DNA of 43,616 nt from JBLNDJ01 sp050261515 (GCA_050261515.1 JBLNDJ010000029.1:1-43616), one strand, 5' to 3'. Shown: positions 7,967 to 15,991, counted from the stretch's first letter. Notes: generated by a model not told the origin, from the letters alone. Numbers and translations are program-made.

Positions 7967-8242
7967 GTGCCGTACCTGGAAGTTTTTGTGTACCTCCAGA
8001 TTCTCGACCTGATCACGACCCTGCTGGGGTTCCGGCTGGGTGGGTATGAACTGAGTCCCGGCGTCCGCGCCTTAATGGAACTCGGCCCGACGGCGGGTGT
8101 CGTCCTGGCCAAAATCGGGGCGTGCCTGCTCGCGGGCGTTTGCATATGGTTCCGCAAAGACCGTGTAATCCGTTGGGCGAATTACTTTTTCGCGGCCATC
8201 GTGCTCTGGAACCTCTGCCAGATCACGAAAGTACTACTCTGA
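7967..8242 (+). CDS. DUF5658-like small membrane protein B
   Basis: This 91-residue paralogue of the protein encoded at 7598 has YLEVFVYLQILDLITTLLGFRLGG, then YELSPGVRALMELGPTAGVVLAKIGA, and ends ANYFFAAIVLWNLCQI. About half the residues match protein A by eye, including the LD-x-x-TT motif and the Asn-Tyr before the last helix. Translation starts at GTG 7967 behind GCGGAGG. Three membrane segments are expected. The function is unknown. Confidence 0.75.
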   Translation: MPYLEVFVYLQILDLITTLLGFRLGGYELSPGVRALMELGPTAGVVLAKIGACLLAGVCIWFRKDRVIRWANYFFAAIVLWNLCQITKVLL

Positions 8243-8259
8243 GATGCCGGCGCTGGTGG

Positions 8260-9324
8260 ATGGCTCCGCTGGCGCTGCTGGGCATCGCGATTCTCGCCGC
8301 TCATTTCTGGCCCGAACGTTGGCACGTGCAGCAGGGCGTGAACGACTTTCTGGGCCTATACGCGGGCGCCCGGCTGGTGGGTTCGCCGGGCCAGTATAAT
8401 CCTGAGCGCTACAAGCAGGAGCAAATCGCCGCGACGGGGTGGTTTGGAGAATCGCTGCTCTACACCCGTCTGCCTGCCTTTGCCATTCCGCTTCGGCCGT
8501 TGGGTGGAATGCCGTACCAACACGCGCTCAGATTATGGCTGTCGATTCTCGTTTTGTGCGCCGCGGCTTTCATCCTGATATGGCCGGCGCGCGACCGGCC
8601 ACTTCTCGCGCTGGCGTGTTGCGGGTCGTTCCCTCTGGCCGCGGCGCTGGTGAACGGCCAGGACGTGCCCATCCTGCTCGTCCTCATTGCGTTCGCCCTA
8701 CGATTTGCGGAACGCCGGCCGTTTCTGGCCGGCTGCATCCTCGCGCTCTGCGGCGTGAAGTACCACCTGTTTTTCGCGCTGCCCCCCGTGCTCGCTACAC
8801 AGCGCCGCTGGAGAATGCTGGGAGGCCTTGCCGCCGCCGGAGCGGCGATTCTCGCCCTTTGCTTTGCCGTGGCGGGACCGGGATGGCCCGCAGAGTATTT
8901 GAAGCTTGTGACGAGCGGGGTCACCAACCCTGACGTCCGGATCATGCCCAATTTGCGCGGCCTGGTCGAGGGCCTGCCGCACGCGGTGGCTTTCGAGATT
9001 CTGCTGGCCGGGCTGGTCGTCGCGGCGGCGTGCTTCATCGCGGCCCGCTCCGGGTTCTCCGTCGGGTTCGCGGCGGCGCTCCTGGGCGGCGTGTTGATCA
9101 GCCATCACGCCTACATTGCGGATCTCGCTCTACTGATCCCGGCGCTCCTGACTTTCGCCGGGAAGTTCCCCACGATGCCCGTCCGCGTCCTTTGCGGTGC
9201 CCTGCTGCTTCCGGTGTGGTTCCTTCTACCTTCGCCCGTACTCCCGCTTACGGCGCCCGTCCCGCTGATGCTTCTTGCGCTCACCGGGAGCGTAGCCTTC
9301 GCGCTGAAATCGCATAGCTCTTGA
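8260..9324 (+). CDS. GT87/DUF2029-like polytopic membrane protein
   Basis: This 354-residue protein has about nine or ten hydrophobic segments. The early loop VNDFLGLYAGARLVGSPGQYNPERYKQEQ and later NGQDVPILLVLIAFALRF with GVKYHLFFALPPVL are the usual landmarks of DUF2029/GT87 polyprenol-phosphate-mannose-dependent transferases, where the acidic residue of the first loop is catalytic. The substrate cannot be named. ATG 8260 is the first in-frame ATG after the preceding stop (8242) and has no clear Shine-Dalgarno, so coupling to the upstream gene is likely. With the GT-C-like protein at the locus head, this makes two candidate glycosyltransferases flanking the pilus genes. Confidence 0.72.
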   Translation: MAPLALLGIAILAAHFWPERWHVQQGVNDFLGLYAGARLVGSPGQYNPERYKQEQIAATGWFGESLLYTRLPAFAIPLRPLGGMPYQHALRLWLSILVLCAAAFILIWPARDRPLLALACCGSFPLAAALVNGQDVPILLVLIAFALRFAERRPFLAGCILALCGVKYHLFFALPPVLATQRRWRMLGGLAAAGAAILALCFAVAGPGWPAEYLKLVTSGVTNPDVRIMPNLRGLVEGLPHAVAFEILLAGLVVAAACFIAARSGFSVGFAAALLGGVLISHHAYIADLALLIPALLTFAGKFPTMPVRVLCGALLLPVWFLLPSPVLPLTAPVPLMLLALTGSVAFALKSHSS

Positions 9325-9383
9325 CGCGCGCCGCGCCTCGGCGCACAATCATTTCAGGTTCCAAACCAAAGAAAGGCGAAGCG

Positions 9384-9878
9384 ATGCGCCGCAAGTCCGG
9401 TGCGGGCGGCGACCCGGATTCCGAGTACCCGAACGTGGATGTGCTCTCGTCCGCCCGCTGGGGTTTCTCGCACGCGCTCGCGGACGTGGGCCTGATCGTC
9501 TTCGCCGCCGGCTGCCTGCTGCTTCTGGCGGGCGCAAACGGCGAGGTCAGGCACAAAATCCTGGAGCTGCTGCCGGCGCCGGTCCAGGCCTTTTGGCGCT
9601 CCCAGACCTCCGAGCCCGTCCAGGTGATTCCCGCCGTCGAGCCGCAGACCATGAAGAAGCTGGGAAAGATCCTGCCCGAGCCAGGCCGCACGGGCAGCCG
9701 GCCCGCCGCGCGGCGTTTCGGTGTGGGCTCGACGGCCGAGGAGGTCCGGGCCATCCAGGGCGCGCCGTCGTCGGAGTCGGAAGGCGTCTGGACATACGGC
9801 AAGTCCGAGGTGCGGTTCGTGAACGGCCGCGTGGTCAGCTGGCGTAGCGATCCAGCGGACCCTCTGCGTGCTGAGTGA
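9384..9878 (+). CDS. membrane-anchored protein with C-terminal BamE/SmpA-like domain
   Basis: The 164-residue protein has a charged N-terminus, one membrane helix (about 30-50), a Pro-rich stretch, and a C-terminal module FGVGSTAEEVRAIQGAPSS...WTYGKSEVRFVNGRVVSW. That module follows the GST-x-(D/E)EV-x-x-(I/V)QG ... Y-x-x-G-x-S-x-V-x-F-x-(N/D)GRVV pattern of small BamE-like domains common in Acidobacteriota. The ATG at 9384 with GAAAGG upstream is preferred to TTG 9321, which overlaps the preceding gene. The last 44 bases overlap the convergent MFS gene. Binding or assembly of envelope proteins is only a family-level suggestion. Confidence 0.7.
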   Translation: MRRKSGAGGDPDSEYPNVDVLSSARWGFSHALADVGLIVFAAGCLLLLAGANGEVRHKILELLPAPVQAFWRSQTSEPVQVIPAVEPQTMKKLGKILPEPGRTGSRPAARRFGVGSTAEEVRAIQGAPSSESEGVWTYGKSEVRFVNGRVVSWRSDPADPLRAE

Positions 9879-11181
9879 CGGGCTCGCGCTCGGGCGGTTC
9901 GGGCAGCCGGCCCGTCCAGTCGGCCCAAGTCCAGTAAACGGCCGTCAGCGAGCTCAGCAGTCCGGCGACAACCCCGATCGCCTGCGGGCTGAAGTATTGC
10001 GAGCAGACGCCCGCGGCCGCCATCGACAGCATCATGACCGCCCAGCGCACCGATTCGAGCGTGGCGAACACGCGCCCGCGGAACTCGTCTTGCGTGTGCT
10101 TCAGAAGCTGCGAGTAGTTCAGCACGGAGCTGACCGCCATCCCCACACGCGACAGGCAGATGAACAGCAGCGCGAGCCAGTACTGGCTCATGAGGCTGAA
10201 GACAACGTACGTCGCGCCGTGGAGGACGTAGGAAATCGTCACCGCGTGCTTGTAGCCGCGGAACCCCGCCCGGCGGCCGATGAAGTGCCCCAGCGCGCCC
10301 CCGATCAGCAGGCCGACGCCCGCGAATCCCCAAATGGTCCCGATGCCGGACGCGCCGCGGTGAAACACCTGCTCTCCGAAAAGCGCGAACAGGATCTGCG
10401 CCGCGCCGCCGCCCGTGGCCCAGCCGACCGAGATCATCGCGATACCGAAGATCAGCGGCGTGGCGCGCATGTAGGCCAGCCCCTCGCGGTACTCGCTCCA
10501 GGGCCGGACCGTTTTCGCCCGCGCCGCCTCCTCGTGCGAGGCGCGGAACGTGCCCGCCGGGGCCTTCATCAAGGCGATGGCCGCGGCCGAGAACAGAAAA
10601 GACACCGCGTTCAGGACGAACGCCCAGGTGTAGCCGAACTTTGCCGCGACGATGCCGGCAAGCATCGTCCCCACCGTGAGCGTGCCCCACTGCGTAGTCT
10701 GGGTGACGGAGTTCGCCGTGTGCAGCTCTTGGTCGCTCGCGATGGCCGGCAGGATGGCCTGCCGCCCGCTGGTGAAGAACGGGGAGGCGAACATCAGCAA
10801 CCCGCTCAGCAGGTAGAGCAGCCACGGCCGCGGATCGTGAACCGTCCAGATGAAGGCGAGCGCGACGAAGAACCGGACCAGGTCGCTCGCGATCATGATG
10901 CGGCGCCGGTCGAAGCGATCGAGCACGACGCCCGCGATGGGCCCGGCGACCACGGCGGGAATCGCGCGGGCCAGCATCACGCCGCTCACCACCAGGCCCG
11001 AGCCCGTGGCCTCCACCACCAGGCTGAACACGGCGATGTTGTTGAACGCGTCGCCCGTCTCGCTGACTACCTGCCCCAACCACGTGCGGCGGTAGTTATG
11101 GTTCCCGCGTAGGAGTCGAAAAAAACCAGATTCGCCCAAACCCCATGATACTGAGCCGGGGCCGCGGGGAGCGGTTATCAT
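9835..11181 (-). CDS. MFS exporter (EntS/MFS_3-like)
   Basis: The 448-residue protein has about eleven or twelve membrane helices. It opens with NYRRTWLGQVVSETGDAFNNIAVFSLV and has the motif-A-like loop GPIAGVVLDRFDRRRIMI between helices 2 and 3, typical of EntS-like drug/siderophore exporters. A second loop GHFIGRRAGFRGYK marks the central repeat. The start is uncertain: the ATG at 11181 is only six bases from the divergent gene at 11188 and lacks a Shine-Dalgarno; a TTG at about 11139, closer to the conserved region, is an alternative. The substrate is unknown. Confidence 0.88.
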   Translation of the reverse strand: MITAPRGPGSVSWGLGESGFFRLLRGNHNYRRTWLGQVVSETGDAFNNIAVFSLVVEATGSGLVVSGVMLARAIPAVVAGPIAGVVLDRFDRRRIMIASDLVRFFVALAFIWTVHDPRPWLLYLLSGLLMFASPFFTSGRQAILPAIASDQELHTANSVTQTTQWGTLTVGTMLAGIVAAKFGYTWAFVLNAVSFLFSAAAIALMKAPAGTFRASHEEAARAKTVRPWSEYREGLAYMRATPLIFGIAMISVGWATGGGAAQILFALFGEQVFHRGASGIGTIWGFAGVGLLIGGALGHFIGRRAGFRGYKHAVTISYVLHGATYVVFSLMSQYWLALLFICLSRVGMAVSSVLNYSQLLKHTQDEFRGRVFATLESVRWAVMMLSMAAAGVCSQYFSPQAIGVVAGLLSSLTAVYWTWADWTGRLPEPPEREPVTQHAEGPLDRYAS

Positions 11182-11187
11182 TCAAGA

Positions 11188-12033
11188 ATGAACAGTCACC
11201 ATTCCACACGGCGCGGGTTCTTGGGCGGAGCGATAGCAGCCGGCATCGCAGGCTCCGCGAACGTGGGCCTTGCCGCGCCGGCCGCGGACGCGGGCGATAT
11301 CAAGCTCGGCGTCGCCACCTACTCGCTGCGCGAATTCCAGCGCGGCCTCGCCCTCCGGATGATGCGCCGGATCGGCGTCACCTACGCGAGCGTCAAGGAA
11401 TACCACCTTCCCTATAGCAGTTCGCCCGCCGAACTCGCGCGCGGTGTGAAGGACTTCGAACAGGCAGGCGTCATCATCGCCGGCGGCGGCGTAATCTACC
11501 TTCAGAAGGACGACGACGCCGACATCCGCCGCTACTTCGAGTACGCGCGCGCCTGCCGCATGCCCGTCATCGCCATCGGCCCCACGCGCCAGACCCTGCC
11601 CCGCATCGAGAAATTCGTGAAGGAGTACAACATCAAGGCGGCGATCCACAATCACGGGCCCGAAGATAAGCACTTCCCCTCCCCCGAGGTCGCGCTCAAG
11701 GCGCTCGAAGGCATGGACCCGCGCATGGGCGTCTGCATCGACGTCGGCCACACCACGCGCACCGGCACCAGCGCCGTCGAATCGATCCGCGCCGCCGGCC
11801 CGCGACTGCTCGACATGCACATCAAGGATCTGCGCGATCTGAAGAACGGCGACTCGCAGTGCCCGGTGGGCGAAGGCGCCATGCCGGTCGCCGACATCTT
11901 CAAAGAGCTGAAGCGCATGAACTACCAGGGCTGCGTGAACCTGGAGTACGAGATCGAAGGCGACGACCCGATGCTCGGGATGGCGAAGTCGTTCGCGTAC
12001 ATGCGGGGAGTGCTGGCGGGCCTGAAAGGCTGA
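11188..12033 (+). CDS. Tat-exported sugar phosphate isomerase/epimerase-like TIM barrel
   Basis: The 281-residue protein begins with a twin-arginine signal (TRRGFLGG at 7-14) and hydrophobic stretch AIAAGIAGSANVGLA, probably cut near residue 28-34. The mature domain follows the xylose-isomerase-like TIM barrel: LGVATYSLREF, KEYHLPYSSS, AAIHNHGPEDKHFPS, GVCIDVGHT and LLDMHIKDLRD, where His, Glu and Asp residues would form the metal site. Export of a folded, metal-loaded enzyme fits the Tat signal. Substrate unknown. It is divergent to the MFS gene with a gap of six bases if both ATGs are used. Confidence 0.88.
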   Translation: MNSHHSTRRGFLGGAIAAGIAGSANVGLAAPAADAGDIKLGVATYSLREFQRGLALRMMRRIGVTYASVKEYHLPYSSSPAELARGVKDFEQAGVIIAGGGVIYLQKDDDADIRRYFEYARACRMPVIAIGPTRQTLPRIEKFVKEYNIKAAIHNHGPEDKHFPSPEVALKALEGMDPRMGVCIDVGHTTRTGTSAVESIRAAGPRLLDMHIKDLRDLKNGDSQCPVGEGAMPVADIFKELKRMNYQGCVNLEYEIEGDDPMLGMAKSFAYMRGVLAGLKG

Positions 12034-12125
12034 AGCCCTGCTGTCGGTGCGGTGTCACGGCGCCGGGCGCGGCGCCGCCTGCCGCCAGGCTACTCGCCTA
12101 CCCATCCGGTTAACCTATTGAGTAC

Positions 12126-14315
12126 ATGCCCAGGGAAGCAGCCCAGACTCGCGGCGGGGGGCGCGCACCCGCCGCGAGTAAGGCGAAGGCCGGCCCGGAA
12201 ACGCGCGATCTGAACGACCCGCAGCTCTACATCAATCGCGAACTCAGCCTGCTCGCGTTTCAGCGCAGGGTTCTCGAAGAGGCGGAGGACCGAACGAATC
12301 CGCTGCTGGAGCGAGCCAAGTTTCTCTCCATTCTCGGCTCCAATCTCGATGAGTTCTTCATGGTCCGGGTCGCCGGCCTCGCCGCGCAGGTGGACGCCGG
12401 ATCCGTCGATGCCGGACCCGACGGACTCTCGCCCCGCGCGCAACTGGCCGCCATCCGCCGCGAGGTGAAGAAGCTTTTCAAAGAAGCTCACCAATGCCTC
12501 GACAAACTGCTGCCCCTGCTCGAAGAACAGGGGATTCGCGTGCACGGCTATAGCGGCCTGAGCGCCGCGCAGGCTGCGATCGCGCGCGAGTATTTCTTCC
12601 GCACCGTGTTTCCCGTCCTCACGCCGCTTGCCTTCGATCCCGGCCGGCCATTCCCGCACATCTCCAACCTGAGTCTCAATCTGGCGGTTTTGATCAGGGA
12701 CAGGCTCGGGCAGGAGCACTTCGCGCGCGTGAAAGTTCCCGAGTCGCTGCCGCCCCTGGTGCCCATAAGCGGCTCTGCGGACTCCAAACCGAAGCGGCGC
12801 CCCAAACGGATCGAGTTGGTCTGGCTCGAGGAGATCATCGCCGCTAATCTGGACTCGCTGTTTCCTGGAATGGAAGTGCTCGAGTCCTATCCCTTCCACG
12901 TCACGCGCGACGCCGAGATGGCCATCAAGGAACTCGAAGCGGAGGACCTGCTCGAGACCATCGAAGAAGGCGTGCGCCAGCGCCGCTTCGGCACCGTGAT
13001 CCGCCTGATGGTGACGAAGAGTATGCCGGCGCGCGTCCTTTCCATTCTCATGACCAACCTCGAGGTGGAGGCGAGAGAGGTCTACCGCGTTGCCGGTCCG
13101 CTGTCGCTGAAGCGGCTGATGAGCCTGCACGCGCTCGACCGGCCTGAGCTGAAGGAACCGCCCTTCGTTCCGGCCTTGCTACAGGACATTGTGCCCGACA
13201 GCGAAGAGGACGATTTGTACGCGCTCATACGCTCCCAAAACATCCTGCTCCACCACCCCTTCGACTCGTTCCAGCCGGTGATCGAGTTCCTCAAAAGGTC
13301 GGCGCGCGATCCCGACGTCGTCGCAATCAAGATCTGCCTGTACCGCGTCGGCCGCAACTCGCCGATTGTCGAATCCCTGCTCGAAGCCGCCCAGGAAGAT
13401 AAGCAGGTCGCGGCGCTGGTCGAGTTGAAAGCGCGGTTCGACGAGGAGAGCAACATCGAATGGGCTCGCGCGCTGGAGCGCGAAGGCGTTCACGTTGTCT
13501 ACGGGCTGGTCGGGCTGAAGATCCACTGCAAGGTGGCGCTTGTGGTGCGCCGCGAAGGCGACCGCATGATGCGGTACGTGCATCTGTCCACGGGAAACTA
13601 CAACGCCGTGACCGCGCACCTCTACACCGACATCGGCATGCTCACGGCGGACGAACAAATCGCCGACGACGCCGCGGACCTCTTCAATTACCTCACCGGC
13701 TACTCCGCGAAGTCCGATTACCGCAAGCTGCTGGTCGCGCCCGTCAATCTGCGCTCGCGGCTCGAGACGCTTATCGCGCGCGAGATCGAGCACGCCCGCA
13801 AGGGCCGCGGCGCGCACCTCATCTTCAAGATGAATTCGCTGGTGGATTGCCGGTTCATTCAGTTGTTGTATCGCGCCTCCAACGCCGGTGTGAAGATCGA
13901 TCTGCTGGTTCGCGGCATATGCTGCCTGCGGCCGGGCATTCCCGGGGTGAGCGAGAACATCCGCGTCCTCAGCATCGTCGGAAGATTCCTGGAACACAGC
14001 CGCGCCTTCTACTTTCGCAACGACGGCAAGGAGCAGCTCTACCTCGGCAGCGCCGACCTGATGCCGCGCAACATCGATCACCGGGTAGAGGTGCTGTTCC
14101 CTGTGGAGGATCCGAAAATGCTCCGGCGAATCCGCGACAACATCCTCGAGATCTACCTCCATGACACGGTAAAGGCGCGCCGCATGCAGCCCGACGGCTC
14201 CTATGTGCGGGTGAAGCCAGGCGGCGCCCACAAGCGGCTCGACAGCCAGGCTTGGCTTCTCAGCAGCCGCCGCCAGTCCGCGAAAACGAAACGCGCCCAA
14301 CTCAGGCCCCGCTGA
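12126..14315 (+). CDS. ppk: polyphosphate kinase 1
   Basis: The 729-residue PPK1 reversibly transfers the gamma-phosphate of ATP to polyphosphate. The N-domain has NRELSLLAFQRRVLEEA and SNLDEFFMVRVAGL. The phospho-accepting histidine is H486 in VHLSTGNYN, and the second catalytic histidine is H624 in FLEHSRAFYF, with LGSADLMPRNIDHRVEVLFP at the C-terminus. The length is normal apart from an N-terminal extension of about 25 residues (Arg/Ala/Gly-rich) and a basic tail. ATG 12126 stands alone, with a 92-bp upstream gap that holds a GGCGCC inverted repeat but no clear terminator. Confidence 0.97.
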   Translation: MPREAAQTRGGGRAPAASKAKAGPETRDLNDPQLYINRELSLLAFQRRVLEEAEDRTNPLLERAKFLSILGSNLDEFFMVRVAGLAAQVDAGSVDAGPDGLSPRAQLAAIRREVKKLFKEAHQCLDKLLPLLEEQGIRVHGYSGLSAAQAAIAREYFFRTVFPVLTPLAFDPGRPFPHISNLSLNLAVLIRDRLGQEHFARVKVPESLPPLVPISGSADSKPKRRPKRIELVWLEEIIAANLDSLFPGMEVLESYPFHVTRDAEMAIKELEAEDLLETIEEGVRQRRFGTVIRLMVTKSMPARVLSILMTNLEVEAREVYRVAGPLSLKRLMSLHALDRPELKEPPFVPALLQDIVPDSEEDDLYALIRSQNILLHHPFDSFQPVIEFLKRSARDPDVVAIKICLYRVGRNSPIVESLLEAAQEDKQVAALVELKARFDEESNIEWARALEREGVHVVYGLVGLKIHCKVALVVRREGDRMMRYVHLSTGNYNAVTAHLYTDIGMLTADEQIADDAADLFNYLTGYSAKSDYRKLLVAPVNLRSRLETLIAREIEHARKGRGAHLIFKMNSLVDCRFIQLLYRASNAGVKIDLLVRGICCLRPGIPGVSENIRVLSIVGRFLEHSRAFYFRNDGKEQLYLGSADLMPRNIDHRVEVLFPVEDPKMLRRIRDNILEIYLHDTVKARRMQPDGSYVRVKPGGAHKRLDSQAWLLSSRRQSAKTKRAQLRPR

Positions 14316-14316
14316 G

Positions 14317-14408
14317 CCGCGCCGCCGCCCCGGGCGCCCTCACCCACCGCGCCACCGCCCCGGGCGCCCTCACCCAACCGCGCACCGCCCCCGGGCGCCC
14401 TCACCCGG
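14317..14408 (+). repeat. three tandem copies of a ~30-bp GC-rich repeat
   Basis: Three near-identical units start at 14317, 14347 and 14378, each ending in a CCGGGCGCCCTCACCC core. They lie directly after the ppk stop and before the fluoride riboswitch. There are no spacers, so this is not a CRISPR array. The core holds the palindromes CCCGGG and GGGCGCCC, so each RNA copy could fold. The function is unknown. Confidence 0.85.
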
Positions 14409-14425
14409 ATTGCAGTATCATCGAG

Positions 14426-14508
14426 TTGCGGCGGTGGAGTCCGCCTAATGCCGCTCCCGTCGTTCCGGTGCGACCAATGACTCCTACAGAAAACACGGCT
14501 GTAGGAGG
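14426..14508 (+). promoter_or_regulatory. fluoride riboswitch (crcB motif) with Shine-Dalgarno-masking expression platform
   Basis: The segment from about 14426 to 14489 matches the crcB-motif aptamer: GGCGG-TGGAGT-CCGCC stem-loop, TAATGCCGC, a variable stem, then AATGACTCCTAC. Loop bases GGAGT (14436-14440) can pair with ACTCC (14480-14484), the pseudoknot expected of the fluoride aptamer. CTCCTACAG (14481-14489) is perfectly complementary to CTGTAGGAG (14499-14507), which contains the crcB Shine-Dalgarno. Without fluoride the 9-bp stem hides the Shine-Dalgarno; with fluoride the ACTCC strand is taken by the pseudoknot and the site is free. The Shine-Dalgarno ends seven bases before ATG 14516. 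Confidence 0.87.
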
Positions 14509-14515
14509 ACCTTCC

Positions 14516-14935
14516 ATGGCGCGCCTCCCGGCCTCGGTAATTTTGGGAGGTTCCGTTCCGTTGGGGAAATATCTCATGGTGTTGCTGGGAGGCGGATTGG
14601 GGTCGCTCGCCCGCTACGTGCTGGGGACGGCCATTATGAGCCGCTTCGGCGGCAAATTCCCGCTCGGCACGCTGGTCATCAACGTCACCGGCTCCTTCGT
14701 CATCGGCGTGCTCATGACGCTGTTCACCGAGCGCTTCCAGCCTCACCCGCACCTGCGGCTTATCCTCGTAATCGGGTTCCTCGGCGGCTACACGACCTTC
14801 TCGAGCTTCGAGTACGAGACGCTTCAAGCGGCGCGCGACGGCGGATGGCCCATGGCGCTGCTGAACGTGGCCGCGAGCCTCGTGCTCGGGTTTGCGGCCG
14901 TGTGGGCGGGCGCGATGCTGGCGGCACGCCGTTAG
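14516..14935 (+). CDS. crcB: fluoride channel/exporter CrcB (FluC)
   Basis: The 139-residue Fluc-family protein has four membrane helices. Landmarks are GGGLGSLARYVLG, FPLGTLVINVTGSFVIG (the conserved Asn helix) and GFLGGYTTFSSFEYET, the TTFS-x-F Phe-box region. Fluc proteins work as antiparallel dual-topology dimers that let cytoplasmic fluoride out. Only one copy is present, so a homodimer is expected. ATG 14516 is chosen because it sits seven bases after the riboswitch-controlled AGGAGG; upstream in-frame codons would read through the aptamer. The next gene starts eight bases after the stop. Confidence 0.95.
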   Translation: MARLPASVILGGSVPLGKYLMVLLGGGLGSLARYVLGTAIMSRFGGKFPLGTLVINVTGSFVIGVLMTLFTERFQPHPHLRLILVIGFLGGYTTFSSFEYETLQAARDGGWPMALLNVAASLVLGFAAVWAGAMLAARR

Positions 14936-14942
14936 GGGGCGC

Positions 14943-15656
14943 ATGCTGAAAAAAGGTCCGGCCAAGAAAGTCACCATCTACGTCAACGAGGACACGCGGC
15001 GCCACGGGCAGCCCCTCTACGAGGCGATCCTGCAATTCCTGATGCACCGGGGCGTCGCCGGAGCGACCGCCTCGCGCGCCATGGCCGGCTTCGGCACGCA
15101 CCGCGTGCTGCACACGCCGAAGATCGAAGTCCTGGCCGAGCATCTGCCCGTCCGGATCGAGTTCGTCGAGACCGCCGAAAAGGTCGACGAGCTTCTGCCC
15201 TCGCTCTACGATATGGTGAGCGACGGCCTGATCGAAGTCCAGGACACCAGCGTCGTCAAGATAGCCGTAAAGGAGAAGCCCGCCCCCGCGCTGCCTCACG
15301 AGGAACGCCGCGGCTGGGCCAAGCTCATGCGCATCTACATCGGCGAGGCGGACCGCTGGGGAGGCGAGCCGCTCTACGACGCGATCGTAAACCGGCTTCG
15401 CATGATGGACGTCGCCGGCGCGACGGTCTACACCGGCATCCTGGGCTACGGCGCCAAGCGCCACACACACAAGGACGGTTTCCTGGGCCGCTCACACGAC
15501 CGGCCGGTCATGATCGCGATCGTCGATACCCAGGAGCGGATTCTCGCCGCGCGCGAAGCCGTCGCGGAGATGATCGGCGACGGGCTCATCGTCACCTCCG
15601 ATGTCGATGTCATCCGCCTGGTCCGCCCCCATCCGCCCGAGGAGCCCCCGCAATGA
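14943..15656 (+). CDS. tandem DUF190 (PII-like) protein
   Basis: The 237-residue protein has two DUF190 domains: residues about 7-108 (VTIYVNEDTRRHGQPLYEAIL...HRGVAGATASRAMAGFG) and about 125-228 (MRIYIGEADRWGGEPLYDAIV...MDVAGATVYTGILGYG). Each keeps the G-x-PLY-(E/D)-AI helix and the GAT-x-x-R/T-x-x-x-GFG/GYG turn. DUF190 has a PII-like ferredoxin fold and is known as a neighbour or fusion partner of CrcB. A sensor or regulator of the channel is a reasonable inference, but ligand and target are unknown. ATG 14943 follows TAGGGGG, which overlaps the crcB stop region. Confidence 0.88.
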   Translation: MLKKGPAKKVTIYVNEDTRRHGQPLYEAILQFLMHRGVAGATASRAMAGFGTHRVLHTPKIEVLAEHLPVRIEFVETAEKVDELLPSLYDMVSDGLIEVQDTSVVKIAVKEKPAPALPHEERRGWAKLMRIYIGEADRWGGEPLYDAIVNRLRMMDVAGATVYTGILGYGAKRHTHKDGFLGRSHDRPVMIAIVDTQERILAAREAVAEMIGDGLIVTSDVDVIRLVRPHPPEEPPQ

Positions 15657-15991
15657 AACCGCCGCCGCCCGTCGCCGCCAAACTCCTGCGGCTGCACTTC
15701 TCCGAGCGCGACCGCTACCGCGGCAAGCCGCTCTACGAGGCCATCGTCGAAAAGTGCATCGAGCTGCGCATCGCGGGCGCGACCGTTTACCGCGGCATCG
15801 AAGGGTACGGCGAGACCGCCGAAGTGCACCGCTCGCGCCTGCTCGCGCACGACCTCCCGATCGTGGTCAGCGTGGTCGATTCCGCCGAGAACGTGGCGCG
15901 CCTGCTCGCGGCCGTCGAGGAGATGATGGGCACCGGTCTGATCGCCGTCAGCGACGTCGAGATGATCCGGATCGAGCGTTCCGTCATATGA
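15653..15991 (+). CDS. single DUF190 (PII-like) protein
   Basis: The 112-residue protein has one DUF190 domain: KLLRLHFSERDRYRGKPLYEAIVEK, then RIAGATVYRGIEGYGETAEVH, then IVVSVVDSAENVARLLAAVEEM and VSDVEMIRIE. It is closest in pattern to the second half of the preceding protein. Its ATG overlaps the preceding stop (ATGA), so it is translationally coupled. With the tandem protein it would give three DUF190 units per crcB operon, perhaps forming mixed trimers as PII folds do (inference). Confidence 0.88.
   Translation: MKPPPPVAAKLLRLHFSERDRYRGKPLYEAIVEKCIELRIAGATVYRGIEGYGETAEVHRSRLLAHDLPIVVSVVDSAENVARLLAAVEEMMGTGLIAVSDVEMIRIERSVI

Noticed and set aside
9868..11112. 414-residue plus-strand open frame opposite the MFS gene
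   Set aside because: It is hydrophilic and motif-free, while the minus strand gives a coherent transporter with a motif-A loop.
12056..12078. GGCGCC inverted repeat between the isomerase-like gene and ppk as a terminator
   Set aside because: The stem is only six base pairs of a common GC-rich palindrome and there is no T-run.
14317..14408. possible CRISPR array
   Set aside because: The three units are directly adjacent with no spacers, and no cas gene is in the window.
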